Part shown: positions 8,495 through 17,345 of the stretch, one piece after another | How the letters are laid out: each line of letters starts with the position of its first letter | Position numbering within the stretch: the first letter of the stretch is position 1 | Assembly (NCBI GenBank): GCA_030835305.1 | Contig: JAURPJ010000073.1 | Coordinates: forward strand, 1 to 41,257 | DNA from: Verrucomicrobiota bacterium | GTDB taxonomy: Bacteria; Verrucomicrobiota; Verrucomicrobiia; Verrucomicrobiales; Akkermansiaceae | DNA: 41,257 nucleotides | Direction of reading: 5' to 3' | Position numbers and translations under genes: made by a program | The notes under the pieces: generated by a model | What the model was told of the DNA's origin: nothing | Database searches by the model: none | What the model saw: the letters and a program-made list of their open reading frames with translations, nothing else

Positions 8495-11400
8495 ATGAAA
8501 ATCAATTCCGCCCTCTGGCAGACCATCCTCACTTTTGCCCTCACAGACGGTCCCGTCTCTGCACAGACCATCATTTATGAAGGCTTCGATTACCCGCCGG
8601 GCGCCGAGGTCTCCGGCCAGGGGATCTCAACAGATGGTTGGGACGGAGCATGGTCCACGAGTGGAGGAGCAAACCATCACGTCACCACCGGGGGGCAACG
8701 GTTTGGAGATCTGGAAGTGACGGGCGGTGCGCTTCAAAGACCCACTCGAATCGGCAACGGCGCGATCAGTCGCCGCATCTCCAGTTCCGCACAGACTTCC
8801 CTGACCACCGATCACACAACGATTTGGTTCAGCGCACTCATGACCGCGACCGGTCCAGTTCCAGGAAGTGCGGGCTTTGCTGCCAATTCCTACGGCACCT
8901 TGATCTTTGGCGACGCCCCTCTGACCGGTGGGTCCGGAAATGCCGCAGCTCCAATTCAAGGCACGGGGAATGCGATTGGAGTTGGCTTCGCAGGCACGGG
9001 AGGTGGGAATAGCTTCGGCAACATGCGGATCCAGGCAGTCGCATACAACGGGGGGGTGCGGATCCAGCAAAATCCCACAAGTATTGGCAATGGCACCAAT
9101 TTGCTCTTGGGCCGAGTGGACTGGAATGCCAATGGCACGAATGACATCCTGAGATTATACCTCCTCGACAATCCGGAGACTCCTCCTGGGGCACCCTTTG
9201 CCACCATTGAAATCGACCTGGACCAAACCAACCTGAACCAGATCTCAATTGGTGATTCTCAAACCGCGATCTTTGACGAAATCCGATTCGGGCCCAGCCT
9301 GACGGATGTCCTGCCTGTCAAGGCTCCGCCCGTCAGTGACGGACCTAACATTATTTACATCCTGGTCGACGACATGGGCTACTCCGATCTTGGCTGTTAT
9401 GGAGGCGAAATCGACACTCCACATATCGACAGTCTCGCTGCAAACGGCATCACTTTTCGACAGTTTTACAACAACGCAAAATGCGAGCCCTCACGTGCCG
9501 CCATCATGACCGGACTCTACCACGGCCGGGGCTTGAACGCCACCGGTGGAGCCACCCTTGCCGAAGCCCTGGGTACGGCAAACTACCGAAACTACGCGGT
9601 CGGAAAATGGCACCTCGGCACCGGAGCCCTCACGCCGGTCATGCAAGGCTTTGACAACTTCTACGGTTTTTATGGCGGTTCCTCCAACTACTTCCCTGCC
9701 AACATCACAAGCAACTCGGTCAAGAGAGATACCCGGGAACCAAACAACTTCGTTTCCGCCTACCCGGATTCCTACTTCACCAACGGAACGACCAGTAGTA
9801 ACCAAACAACTTTCCCTCCCGGCTACTACATGACCGACGGACTCGGTGACAATGCGGTCGCCTTCATCGAAGACGCCGTGACCAACCACGGAGACCAACC
9901 CTTTTTTATGTATCTCGCCTTCAATGCACCCCACACTCCGCTTCAGGCTCCCGACGCCTTGATCCATAAATACCGCGGATCCTACATGGATGGTTGGGAC
10001 CTCATGCGTCAGGAGAAATGGGAGAAGCAAAAAGCCCTCGGCTTAATTGACCCCGGCTGGCAACTCTCCAATCTACGGGATGATATCCCCGCGTGGGACT
10101 CGCTCACAGTCGCCCAAAAAGAGGCTGAAGACCACCGCCGCTCCGTCTACGCCGCGATGATGGATTCCGTTGACCAAAACGTTGGGAAGGTTCTGCAGGC
10201 GCTCAGCGATGCCGGGATCTCAGAAGACACTCTTGTGATTTTCACCGGCGACAACGGGGCCCAGGCCTTCGACAACACAAGCGATCGAACCTCCAGTCCG
10301 TCCTCGCAAAGCTCCCGCTGGAGTATGGGTCCTGCTTGGGCTGCCTTCAGCAACACCCCCTTCCGATACTACAAACAATCGAGTCACAACGGAGGGATCT
10401 GCACCCCCTTCATCGCCCGCTGGCCCAAAACCATTGCTCCCGGAACCATGACCGACCAACCGGGTCACATCGTCGATATCATGGCAACGTTTGTTGATAT
10501 TGCGGGGATCAACTATAACACCTTAACCAAAAACAATGGCGCTCCCGTTCCACCGATGGACGGAACGAGCCTCCTGCCCATATTCGAAGGCGGTTCCCGC
10601 CCGGCTCCCAATTTTTGGGGATTCGAGTACGGCCAAAGTGAATTCGGTCTCATTCAAGGCGACTGGAAACTCGTCGCCTTTAGCAGCAGCCCCTGGCGCC
10701 TCTTCAATCTCAAAGAGGATCGAACCGAGACCAATAATCTCCGCTGGCAATACCCCGACAAAGTGATCGAACTCGCCGCTCTCTACGATCAATGGGCCAT
10801 CGACACTTACGGGGACACCCGCGCCACCTACGGCGAGCGTGACCTCCGATCACAACTCATCCAGGAGCTCCGCTATACCCAGGTTCTGGGTGGAGGACTG
10901 GTCAGTCCCCCGGGAGGCTCGACTGTCGACCTCGACGGCGTAAATGCCGGGGGAACTTTCTCGATGAATGATCACTGGGAAATTTACGACACCCGGACCC
11001 GGGGCTCCGGCCTCGCAACTATCAACGATAGCTTTGTCTTCGCGTCAAAAATCTTTTGTGGCAATGGACGCCTGTCTGCAAAGGTGCAGTCGATGGACAA
11101 TATGACTTCCGATGGCTTTGCCGGAATCATGGTCCGCCAGACCAAAGAGGCGGACAGCGGCATGCTCATGATTGGCATCACCCCCGATGGAGAGCTTCTC
11201 CTGTCAACCCGAACCGAAAACGGTGGAGCCAGCACCACCACTGTTGGCGCTGCTGCTCTCGCCCTACCCGTTTATTTTCAAATCAGCCGCACCGAAAAAC
11301 AATTCACCTCGTCCTTTTCAACAGATGGGATCATCTGGACTGATCTGGCGACTCTCACTCTCGACTTGCCCATAACCCTCCGGGCCGGCCTTGCCTCTGC

Positions 11401-11818
11401 CTCCGGCACGACCAGCTCGCAGGGTGACGTCATCTTCCGCGAATGGGAGCATCTCGACATCGCCACCTATCCTTTACGTCCGCGAAGACTCGATGGCCTG
11501 CCGCAGTTCTTCGCATATGCCCTGGGCCTGGGTGACGCAGACAGCGCGACAGAAGCCCTGCCCAAGCTGACCCTCAAATTGGACGCAGGTCTGCGCTATC
11601 CCGAGCTACGGTTCCACCGCCGCATCGGCATCCCGGACTCACAATTCTCGATCAATTGGCTCGGCGAAAAGCTGAACCTCAACGAAAACGATTCCGCAAA
11701 CTGGTCTCTCCTAAATATCACACCGAATCCGAACGGCATCAGTGAAAGCGTTCTCTTGAGACGAAACGGACCGTCCTCCTCCAACCGTGGATTCTACTCG
11801 TTGGGAGTTGAGAAATGA
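8495..11818 (+). CDS. Large secreted sulfatase with flanking beta-sandwich domains
   Basis: This 1107-residue exported protein begins with a signal peptide ending near VSAQ. Residues 24-275 look like a lectin/LamG-like beta-sandwich (IIYEGFDYPPG ... IFDEIRFG). The sulfatase domain (about 285-790) has the metal-binding start YILVDDMGYSDLGCYGG and the formylglycine signature C330-E-P-S-R with MTGLYHGRG after it. It also has GKWHLG, a second-half FTGDNGA and HNGGICTPFIARWP. A second beta-sandwich (about 800-990) and a terminal segment containing LPQFFAYALGLGDADS follow; the latter resembles C-terminal modules common on verrucomicrobial exported proteins. The frame is open back to 8459, but that would start inside the terminator, so the ATG at 8495 is chosen. 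It probably removes sulfate from a sulfated polysaccharide. A formylglycine-generating enzyme is needed and is not in this window. Confidence 0.9.
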   Translation: MKINSALWQTILTFALTDGPVSAQTIIYEGFDYPPGAEVSGQGISTDGWDGAWSTSGGANHHVTTGGQRFGDLEVTGGALQRPTRIGNGAISRRISSSAQTSLTTDHTTIWFSALMTATGPVPGSAGFAANSYGTLIFGDAPLTGGSGNAAAPIQGTGNAIGVGFAGTGGGNSFGNMRIQAVAYNGGVRIQQNPTSIGNGTNLLLGRVDWNANGTNDILRLYLLDNPETPPGAPFATIEIDLDQTNLNQISIGDSQTAIFDEIRFGPSLTDVLPVKAPPVSDGPNIIYILVDDMGYSDLGCYGGEIDTPHIDSLAANGITFRQFYNNAKCEPSRAAIMTGLYHGRGLNATGGATLAEALGTANYRNYAVGKWHLGTGALTPVMQGFDNFYGFYGGSSNYFPANITSNSVKRDTREPNNFVSAYPDSYFTNGTTSSNQTTFPPGYYMTDGLGDNAVAFIEDAVTNHGDQPFFMYLAFNAPHTPLQAPDALIHKYRGSYMDGWDLMRQEKWEKQKALGLIDPGWQLSNLRDDIPAWDSLTVAQKEAEDHRRSVYAAMMDSVDQNVGKVLQALSDAGISEDTLVIFTGDNGAQAFDNTSDRTSSPSSQSSRWSMGPAWAAFSNTPFRYYKQSSHNGGICTPFIARWPKTIAPGTMTDQPGHIVDIMATFVDIAGINYNTLTKNNGAPVPPMDGTSLLPIFEGGSRPAPNFWGFEYGQSEFGLIQGDWKLVAFSSSPWRLFNLKEDRTETNNLRWQYPDKVIELAALYDQWAIDTYGDTRATYGERDLRSQLIQELRYTQVLGGGLVSPPGGSTVDLDGVNAGGTFSMNDHWEIYDTRTRGSGLATINDSFVFASKIFCGNGRLSAKVQSMDNMTSDGFAGIMVRQTKEADSGMLMIGITPDGELLLSTRTENGGASTTTVGAAALALPVYFQISRTEKQFTSSFSTDGIIWTDLATLTLDLPITLRAGLASASGTTSSQGDVIFREWEHLDIATYPLRPRRLDGLPQFFAYALGLGDADSATEALPKLTLKLDAGLRYPELRFHRRIGIPDSQFSINWLGEKLNLNENDSANWSLLNITPNPNGISESVLLRRNGPSSSNRGFYSLGVEK

Positions 11819-11879
11819 ACCACAATACTGTTGGGTAAAGAATCGACGAATGTCCCCCATCGCCCCCTGGTCATTTCGC

Positions 11880-12959
11880 TTACGGGTCGAGCTTCAAAAA
11901 ACGGCGGCTCAATTCGAAAACCTCGTTGGGACAACCGAGAGCGGCCTTCAGCTTCACATCCCTGTCCCAGGAGTTTTTCGTCAGCACAATATCAACTATC
12001 TGCCTGATCGTAAGGCGCAGCGGAAACTGCAAAGCTGTCACGAGCGGAGTATTTGTCAGCGGATAATCGGTGCCATACATAAGGCGGCCTTTCAGCCTCT
12101 CGTCGTTGAGCACTTGCGGCAAATACTTGCTCCGATTCGCTTGCGTCAATGTGGAAATATCAGCATGGAGATTTTGATAATCAGGCATCATTTCCAGCAA
12201 GCGTTCGATATTCTCAACCCCTTCCCGCTCGCCCGAACTCGCAACGTGGGCCGCGATAATCCGGACCCCGCATTCCAAGGGAAGCTTGAGCAACCTGGGA
12301 TCACCGAGCGCATTGTCGGTTCGCGAAAAGGAATCTTCATCGCCCACGTGGGTCAGAAGCGGGAGATCAAGTTCCACCATCTTGAGGTAGTAGTCACGAT
12401 ACCTTACATCCGATGGATCGATTCCCTGGATGTTCGGAAGCCACTTCACAAAGATCGCTCCATTCTTTTTAGACCACTCCAATTCCTTTAGAGCATCTTT
12501 CCGGTTTGGATGAACGCTCGCGCCAAAGTGAAGCCCCTTCCTCTTCATCACAGACTCGCCAACAAAGCGATTCGGGACATAGACCTCGATCTCATCTTCG
12601 ATGAGAATTCCCTCTTCATCATAAGGAGCATCCATCGCAAGAATGACGACGTCATCCACATATCTTGACTCCGAGATCTGACTTACAATGACATCCAAAA
12701 CAATCCCGTCCCCCTTTTCGCTTACCTCCTCCTCACTCGTTCCAAAGATTTTGAGATAAAGTTTAAATTTCCAGCTCTCACGCAAAACCTTCGAAACTCT
12801 CGCACCACTTCCACCAGCCCCAAACCCTGCTGTGTGGCAGTGCATATCCAGGATCCCTTTCGGCGGAGGCGAAACACGCGAATACGGTCCTTTAAAAAAA
12901 ATCACCCGAAGAACCAGCAGAATGATCGTAGCTACCAAGGAAAACCAGAGAACGGGCAT
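11880..12959 (-). CDS. Membrane-anchored amidohydrolase (Amidohydro_2-type TIM barrel)
   Basis: This 359-residue protein begins with a hydrophobic anchor (about residues 3-22) before the first metal-binding motif GILDMHCHTAGFG. Later landmarks are GASVHPNRKDAL, IFVKWLPNIQGIDP, LPLLTHVGDED (a metal-ligand His), RIIAAHVASSGE (a second His) and MYGTDYPLTN, whose Asp would be the catalytic acid. This order fits PF04909 metal-dependent hydrolases or decarboxylases. Usual family members are cytosolic, so the N-terminal anchor is a point of interest. The substrate is unknown. It is convergent with the sulfatase gene, with 61 bases between the stops and no obvious terminator. Confidence 0.8.
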   Translation of the reverse strand: MPVLWFSLVATIILLVLRVIFFKGPYSRVSPPPKGILDMHCHTAGFGAGGSGARVSKVLRESWKFKLYLKIFGTSEEEVSEKGDGIVLDVIVSQISESRYVDDVVILAMDAPYDEEGILIEDEIEVYVPNRFVGESVMKRKGLHFGASVHPNRKDALKELEWSKKNGAIFVKWLPNIQGIDPSDVRYRDYYLKMVELDLPLLTHVGDEDSFSRTDNALGDPRLLKLPLECGVRIIAAHVASSGEREGVENIERLLEMMPDYQNLHADISTLTQANRSKYLPQVLNDERLKGRLMYGTDYPLTNTPLVTALQFPLRLTIRQIVDIVLTKNSWDRDVKLKAALGCPNEVFELSRRFLKLDP

Positions 12960-13029
12960 CTCGCGATTTTTTACTCATTTGCCGGCCTTGCCAAGCCGGA
13001 TGTCTGGACCAGCCACTTAATCTGCTAGA

Positions 13030-13873
13030 TCAGGGGAATTCGAATTGCGAAAACAGATCCCTTCCCAGTTTCACTTTTAACCTTTCCAACACCGTCACCC
13101 AAGGAATTGTCAGTGCCCTTGGTCGGACCAATCTCTGCATCACCACAGCCATCTTCTCCCGCAGCGGAGGCAATCTTGGTATTGGCGTCGCGATTCTAAG
13201 CGACCTCGTTGTCAACCCCACCGAACAAATCATCGATTAAGGTGAAGTGCATAGGGGCTACCTTGGGGTGCATCTCGGAGACCTCACTCCGGATTTGGCC
13301 CAAGCTCTCGGCGAAGACGAAAACGGGGCCGTGATTCACGAGGTAATGCTTGATTCTCCAGCTGAAAAAGCAGGATTACGGGATGGCGACGTCGTGACTC
13401 ATCTTAACGATCGCTAGGTTGACGGGCCCGCGCGACTTCGTCATCTCGTTGGCACTGCCTGGCCAGGGACCGATGCTCTCTTCAAGATCATTCGCAAAAG
13501 AAAGGAGCTCGAAATCAAATGCCAAACCGGATCGAAGGATCGCAGGAGTTCCTCAAGATCTGGGCGTCCAACCCAAACAAGAAACGGCCCACTCGGTTCG
13601 CTTGTCCTTGGAATCCAAAGCGCTGACGTGACGGATGAGGACCGCTCTCGTCTTGCACTCCCGGAGGGCACCACCGGAGTGATCATCGAAAGTATTGCGC
13701 CCGACTTACCGGCCTCCCGTGCCAAACTCTCGCCGGGTGATATAATCACCGGGATCAACCGAACTCCCGTCAAGGACGTTGAGGACGCCTTCGGAGTCGC
13801 TGAAAATGCCCTTGGAGAAAAACAGGGAAAACTCCTTCTTCTGCGAATCATTGGCGAAAACAGACCACTCTAA
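13030..13873 (+). pseudogene. Decayed HtrA/Deg-type serine protease with PDZ domains
   Basis: All recognisable parts lie in one reading frame but are cut by a TAA at 13238 and a TAG at 13415. In order: NTVTQGIVSALGRTNL (end of the protease domain, from about 13088), then AIFSRSGGNLGIGVAI, then a first PDZ domain (RGYLGVHLGDLTPDLAQALG ... SPAEKAGLRDGDVVTHLN), then a second PDZ (GVIIESIAPDLPASRAKLSPG) ending at 13873. In intact HtrA proteins about 35 residues including the catalytic GNSGGP lie between 'GRTNL..T' and 'AIFSRSGG'. Here they are missing without a frame change. The part with the catalytic His and Asp is also missing. No function is expected; an 81-residue piece from 13628 could still be translated. 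Confidence 0.85.
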
Positions 13874-13952
13874 GTCGCTGTAAAAACCTCCTGAATCATA
13901 AACCTGAAAAGTTCCTGGAACCATGAATTGAAAGGTAACGTGAACGAAGAGT

Positions 13953-14210
13953 ATGAAAGCGCCATCTCCTTGGTATCTCCGCAAGCCTGTGGTTGTTGGG
14001 CTGGTCGTAGCCCTGATCATTAGACTCCCCGTGCAAGCATTTTTCCTAATTCGGAGGTCTTCCAAAAAAGAGTTGAACACCGATCTTGTTAAGCGGCTCG
14101 ACAGCTTGATGCTGTCGATAGCCGGGATGGATGAAAACGAACTCAAGGTATCCATCGAAGGGCGCACCGTCACCGGGACGACGGAGGTAACGGTAAGGGT
14201 GAGAGGCTAG
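13953..14210 (+). CDS. Small single-pass membrane protein, probably a broken gene
   Basis: This 85-residue reading frame has one hydrophobic segment (about residues 11-33) followed by a polar part (RRSSKKELNTDLVKRLDSLM) and a short beta-like tail (VSIEGRTVTGTTEVTVRVRG). No family was recognised. It lies in the decayed region behind the HtrA relic. A protein-like stretch in another frame follows at 14227-14355, so this may be the 5' part of a frameshifted gene. The ATG at 13953 precedes a basic residue and a TM segment as expected for a membrane protein. Confidence 0.4.
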   Translation: MKAPSPWYLRKPVVVGLVVALIIRLPVQAFFLIRRSSKKELNTDLVKRLDSLMLSIAGMDENELKVSIEGRTVTGTTEVTVRVRG

Positions 14211-14226
14211 GTCGTATTCTGCTTAG

Positions 14227-14355
14227 GTCAAACACCCGCAGCCATTTGAGAAAACGTTCACGTTCCTGGGAGATATTCTCAGCGACTGGTTTGAGACAAG
14301 ATATGTAGATGGAAAATTACTCACCACCGTCACTAAGGTCTCGGAAATCAGCTGA
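14227..14355 (+). pseudogene. Possible 3' fragment of the small membrane-protein gene
   Basis: After the stop of the 13953 frame, the +1 neighbouring frame reads as a coherent peptide: QPFEKTFTFLGDILSDWFE followed by TRYVDGKLLTTVTKVSEIS and a TGA at 14353. It has no start codon of its own and is separated from the upstream frame by a frameshift and a TAG (14224). I read it as the tail of the same decaying gene; this is inference from composition only. Confidence 0.3.
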
Positions 14356-14373
14356 GGTTTTACCCAAAGAATA

Positions 14374-14413
14374 AAAAACGCTCACCCGGTCTGAGATTCG
14401 GGAGAGCGTTTTT
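14374..14413 (-). terminator. Terminator downstream of frr
   Basis: The inverted repeat AAAAACGCTC / GAGCGTTTTT (14374-14383 and 14404-14413) has an inner CCCG/CGGG extension and A/T runs on both sides. It can therefore work in both directions. It lies 19 bases beyond the frr stop and also ends any transcript through the broken gene on the plus strand. Confidence 0.75.
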
Positions 14414-14432
14414 GTGAACGATCTACAGGCGG

Positions 14433-14999
14433 CTATACCGTCATCACCTCTTTCTCCTTGGCCTCGGTCAATTCGTCAATCTGCTTGACGTATTTGTCAG
14501 TGAGCTCCTGCACGCTCGCTTCGTAGTCGCGCTGACCATCCTCGGTGAGCGTGTTATCGGATTTCATTTTTTTACCAAGATCCATGCCATCCTTGCGGGC
14601 ACCACGAACACTGATGCGACCTTCTTCGGACATCGACTTTACCGATTTCACAAGCTCCACGCGGCGCTCCTCGGAGAGCTCGGGAATTGGAAGGCGAATC
14701 CGCTGTCCCTCATTCACTGGATTTAAGCCGAGCTTGCTTTCGCGGATTGCTCTCTCGATATCGCCTGCGGTAGAAGGATCGAAGGGTTGAACCACCAGCA
14801 TCCGGGGCTCCGGCGCGGTGATGACAGCGAGACCATTCAATTTCATGACGCTGCCATACGCGGCAACCGACACATCGAGGTTTTCGACCAAGGCCGGTGA
14901 GGCCTTGCCGGTCCGGATCGAAGTGAACTCCGAGCTGGTGTGCTCGACCGCCTTCTTCATGGCCTCTTCGACCTGTTTGAGTGCTTCCGCTGCTTCCAT
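14433..14999 (-). CDS. frr: Ribosome recycling factor
   Basis: The product (188 residues, normal size) splits post-termination ribosomes together with EF-G. Clear family landmarks are EFTSIRTGKASPALVENLDV near the N-terminus, the EPRMLVVQPFDPS segment, IRLPIPELSEERR and VELVKSVKSMSEEGRISVRGARKD in the second half. The protein is helical with a small beta domain, as expected. It follows pyrH on the same strand with a 25-base gap, the usual pyrH-frr pairing in bacteria, and ends at a clear hairpin terminator. The ATG at 14999 is the only sensible start. Confidence 0.97.
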   Translation of the reverse strand: MEAAEALKQVEEAMKKAVEHTSSEFTSIRTGKASPALVENLDVSVAAYGSVMKLNGLAVITAPEPRMLVVQPFDPSTAGDIERAIRESKLGLNPVNEGQRIRLPIPELSEERRVELVKSVKSMSEEGRISVRGARKDGMDLGKKMKSDNTLTEDGQRDYEASVQELTDKYVKQIDELTEAKEKEVMTV

Positions 15000-15024
15000 G
15001 GGTTGTGGTATTTTAAGTGATTAA

Positions 15025-15756
15025 TTAATGAACGATGGTGCCAATCTCCTGGCGATTGAGAGCGAGTTGGATGTTTCCCTCCTTCCCAAGGTCAAAAACA
15101 ATGATGGGAATATCATTATCCATGCAAAGACTAAACGCTGTGGCATCCATAACGCCAAGCTCGCTACTGATGCATTCGCGAAATGACACGGTCTCATAGC
15201 GAACAGCATCAGGATTTTTCTTGGGATCCGAATCGTAAACACCATCCACCATGGTTGCTTTGAAGATGACGTCGGCATTCATCTCGTTGGCCCTTAGCGC
15301 CGCAGTGGTGTCGGTCGAAAAGAAAGGACTCCCAGTACCGGCCGCAAAGATCACGATCGCCCCACGCGACATCTGCCGGGACGCTTTACGACGGATAAAA
15401 GGTTCAGCCACATTTTGCATGTGGATGGCGGAATGAACGATACACTCCTCCCCCTCCTGTTCCAGCGCAGCTTGCAAGGCCAAAGCATTCATCACCGTTG
15501 CCAGCATTCCCACGTAATCGGCTGTTGCACGATCCATTCCCCGCGCACTTGCCGAGGCTCCCCTCCAGAAATTGCCACCGCCAACAACAATCGCAAGTTC
15601 TACCTCCGCAACCTGCCGGGCTTCATGAATCTCGCGAGCAATCCGCTCAACGATTTCAGGTGAAATATTGTCGTGACTCCCGGAAGCCCGTAAGGCTTCA
15701 CCGCTGAGTTTCAAGACCACTCGTTTGAAATTTCGGATCGCTGCAAGGTCACTCAT
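15025..15756 (-). CDS. pyrH: UMP kinase
   Basis: This 243-residue hexameric-type UMP kinase phosphorylates UMP to UDP in pyrimidine nucleotide synthesis. Visible landmarks are [13 protein letters not shown] at the N-terminus, the [10 protein letters not shown] glycine loop, [41 protein letters not shown] and the uridine-binding [19 protein letters not shown]. The frame stays open upstream to a TTG at 15789, but the ATG at 15756 ([13 protein letters not shown]) matches the family start. No rpsB-tsf pair precedes it here, although those genes often sit upstream of pyrH in other bacteria. frr follows directly. Confidence 0.96.
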   Translation of the reverse strand: MSDLAAIRNFKRVVLKLSGEALRASGSHDNISPEIVERIAREIHEARQVAEVELAIVVGGGNFWRGASASARGMDRATADYVGMLATVMNALALQAALEQEGEECIVHSAIHMQNVAEPFIRRKASRQMSRGAIVIFAAGTGSPFFSTDTTAALRANEMNADVIFKATMVDGVYDSDPKKNPDAVRYETVSFRECISSELGVMDATAFSLCMDNDIPIIVFDLGKEGNIQLALNRQEIGTIVH

Positions 15757-15845
15757 CTGCTGGAGGGGAGCTTGACAGGACAAGACCAAGCCGGAAAGCG
15801 GAAAAGGAATGTTGAGTCAATTTCCGCCCATCGAACACGCCACTC

Positions 15846-16379
15846 CTATCCCGCAACCACAAATCTCCCGCCCAAATCGCGAAGCGAGCTGTTTTTTTCG
15901 GTGGTCCCTTCAATGACAAGCTTCACCTTCAAGGGCTGGTTCTCCGGCTGTTGATAATCTTCGAGAGTCTTTTTAAGAGCTTGAATCGAAAGCTTCAGCA
16001 CCATCCTGATGGGCAAATCGACCCCCTCGGGCACCCTTATCTTTGCCAGATTAAACACGACTCTTAGCTCGCCGGAGTCATCCATCTCCCCGAAAACTTC
16101 AACCTGAAACAAGGCCAGCAAATTACACTCCTTCACCTCATAATTGAAAATGGCAGGCATCCGGTGGGCAGTCGCAATCGCCGACACCAAATTTTCCGGC
16201 ATGGCTCCACTCAGGACCATCGGCCTCGAAAAAATCCGGGCCTGAACCATCTCACCTTGAAACTCGTGATCGACATCGGTTCCGTGAAGAGAGAGTGGCT
16301 GGAAAACCCGCAAAACCTCGAGAGTTGTCGCACAGGACAAACTCACCGACATCAGAAGAAGAGTCAAAATCTTTGGCAT
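15846..16379 (-). CDS. Secreted protein of unknown function
   Basis: This 177-residue protein starts with a signal peptide (MPKILTLLLMSVSLSCA, start ATG at 16379; a TTG at 16403 is less likely). The Cys after VSLS does not fit a strict lipobox. The mature part is a mixed alpha/beta sequence with no motif I recognise. It includes a region ELRVVFNLAKIRVPEGVDLP and a helical stretch KLSIQALKKTLEDYQQP. It sits between fmt and pyrH on the same strand, with 37 bases to the fmt stop. It may share their transcript; no functional link can be read from sequence. Confidence 0.65.
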   Translation of the reverse strand: MPKILTLLLMSVSLSCATTLEVLRVFQPLSLHGTDVDHEFQGEMVQARIFSRPMVLSGAMPENLVSAIATAHRMPAIFNYEVKECNLLALFQVEVFGEMDDSGELRVVFNLAKIRVPEGVDLPIRMVLKLSIQALKKTLEDYQQPENQPLKVKLVIEGTTEKNSSLRDLGGRFVVAG

Positions 16380-16416
16380 GAGTAAAATGTTAACATGACC
16401 CAACTAAAAAAGCGAA

Positions 16417-17343
16417 CTATTTCAATCCAATCCTCAAGGTCTCCAAATGCCCCCGTGCCAGCTCGCCACCACTCATTCGGCGGCTCCCTTCCAGCTGGAC
16501 CTCACCCAGAATGAGACTGCCGGAACCACAGGCAATCTCAAGCGTCCCTTCCCCCACTTCAAGCAACTCTCCCGGCTTGCCTTGTCCCCGGCCAACACCC
16601 ACCGGAGGAAAAACCTTCAATCTCTTTGAGCCCAGTCCGGCCGAAGTTCCCGGCCATGGGTGGTAGGCTCGTACGAGACACTCCAGCTCCGTCGCCGCCT
16701 TCGACCAATCCAAAAAGCCATCCTTCCGACCCAATTTGGGAGCATAGGTTTGCAACGACTCATCCTGGGCGACGCCCTTCACTGGCCCTTGTTTGAGCAA
16801 TTCCAGGGCGGCGCGACATGCCGCAGGCCCGGCTTCCGCGAGACGATCATGAAGTCCCCCCCCGGTCTCTCTCTCCAAAATCGGGAAAGGCTGCTGGAGA
16901 ATGATACGACCGGCATCGAGTTTTTTCACCACATGAATAACACTCCACCCCGTCTCGGCATCGCCGTTTTTTAAAGCCGCTTGAATGCAGGAAGCCCCCC
17001 GGTATTTCGGAAGCAATGATGCGTGTAAATTGATGATCGCCCGCGCCGGGATATCAATCAGAGACTGCGGAAGAATCTGCCCATAAGCCATGACCACAAT
17101 GACATCGGGCGCCCACGCCTTAATCTGCTCGAGCGCCTCCACCCTGCGAACAGATTCCGGCTGAATCACCGGGATTCCCGCATCCAGAGCCAATTGCTTC
17201 ACCTTCGGGGCTGTCATAATCTGCTTTCGCCCGACCGGTCGGTCCGGTTGGGTGACCAGCCCCACCACCTCGTGCCCGCTGGCGAGCGCATCGGCAAAAG
17301 TGGGTTCGGAGATCTCCCCCGTAACCATAAAGACGAGGCGCAT
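16417..17343 (-). CDS. fmt: Methionyl-tRNA formyltransferase
   Basis: The product (308 residues) formylates initiator Met-tRNA using 10-formyl-tetrahydrofolate. The N-terminal Rossmann-like domain shows VTQPDRPVGRK, VVMAYGQILPQSLIDIP and the active-site stretch INLHASLLPKYRGASCIQAA (Asn, His, SLLPxxRGA). The Asp of KKLDAGRIILQ completes the catalytic set. The C-terminal anticodon-stem domain begins with FLDWSKAATELECLVRAYHPWPG. The opening VFMVTGEIS replaces the usual VFMGTPDFA. It begins two bases after the adk stop, so the two are in one operon. The start ATG at 17343 is well placed. Confidence 0.95.
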   Translation of the reverse strand: MRLVFMVTGEISEPTFADALASGHEVVGLVTQPDRPVGRKQIMTAPKVKQLALDAGIPVIQPESVRRVEALEQIKAWAPDVIVVMAYGQILPQSLIDIPARAIINLHASLLPKYRGASCIQAALKNGDAETGWSVIHVVKKLDAGRIILQQPFPILERETGGGLHDRLAEAGPAACRAALELLKQGPVKGVAQDESLQTYAPKLGRKDGFLDWSKAATELECLVRAYHPWPGTSAGLGSKRLKVFPPVGVGRGQGKPGELLEVGEGTLEIACGSGSLILGEVQLEGSRRMSGGELARGHLETLRIGLK

Positions 17344-17345
17344 TG

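Noticed and set aside
11787-12491. Plus-strand frame of 234 residues over the amidohydrolase
   Set aside because: It is antisense to clear metal-binding motifs and has no recognisable content.
13441-14173. Reverse-strand frames over the HtrA relic and the small membrane gene
   Set aside because: They are Ser/Arg-rich and antisense to protein-like plus-strand sequence; the plus-strand reading explains the region.
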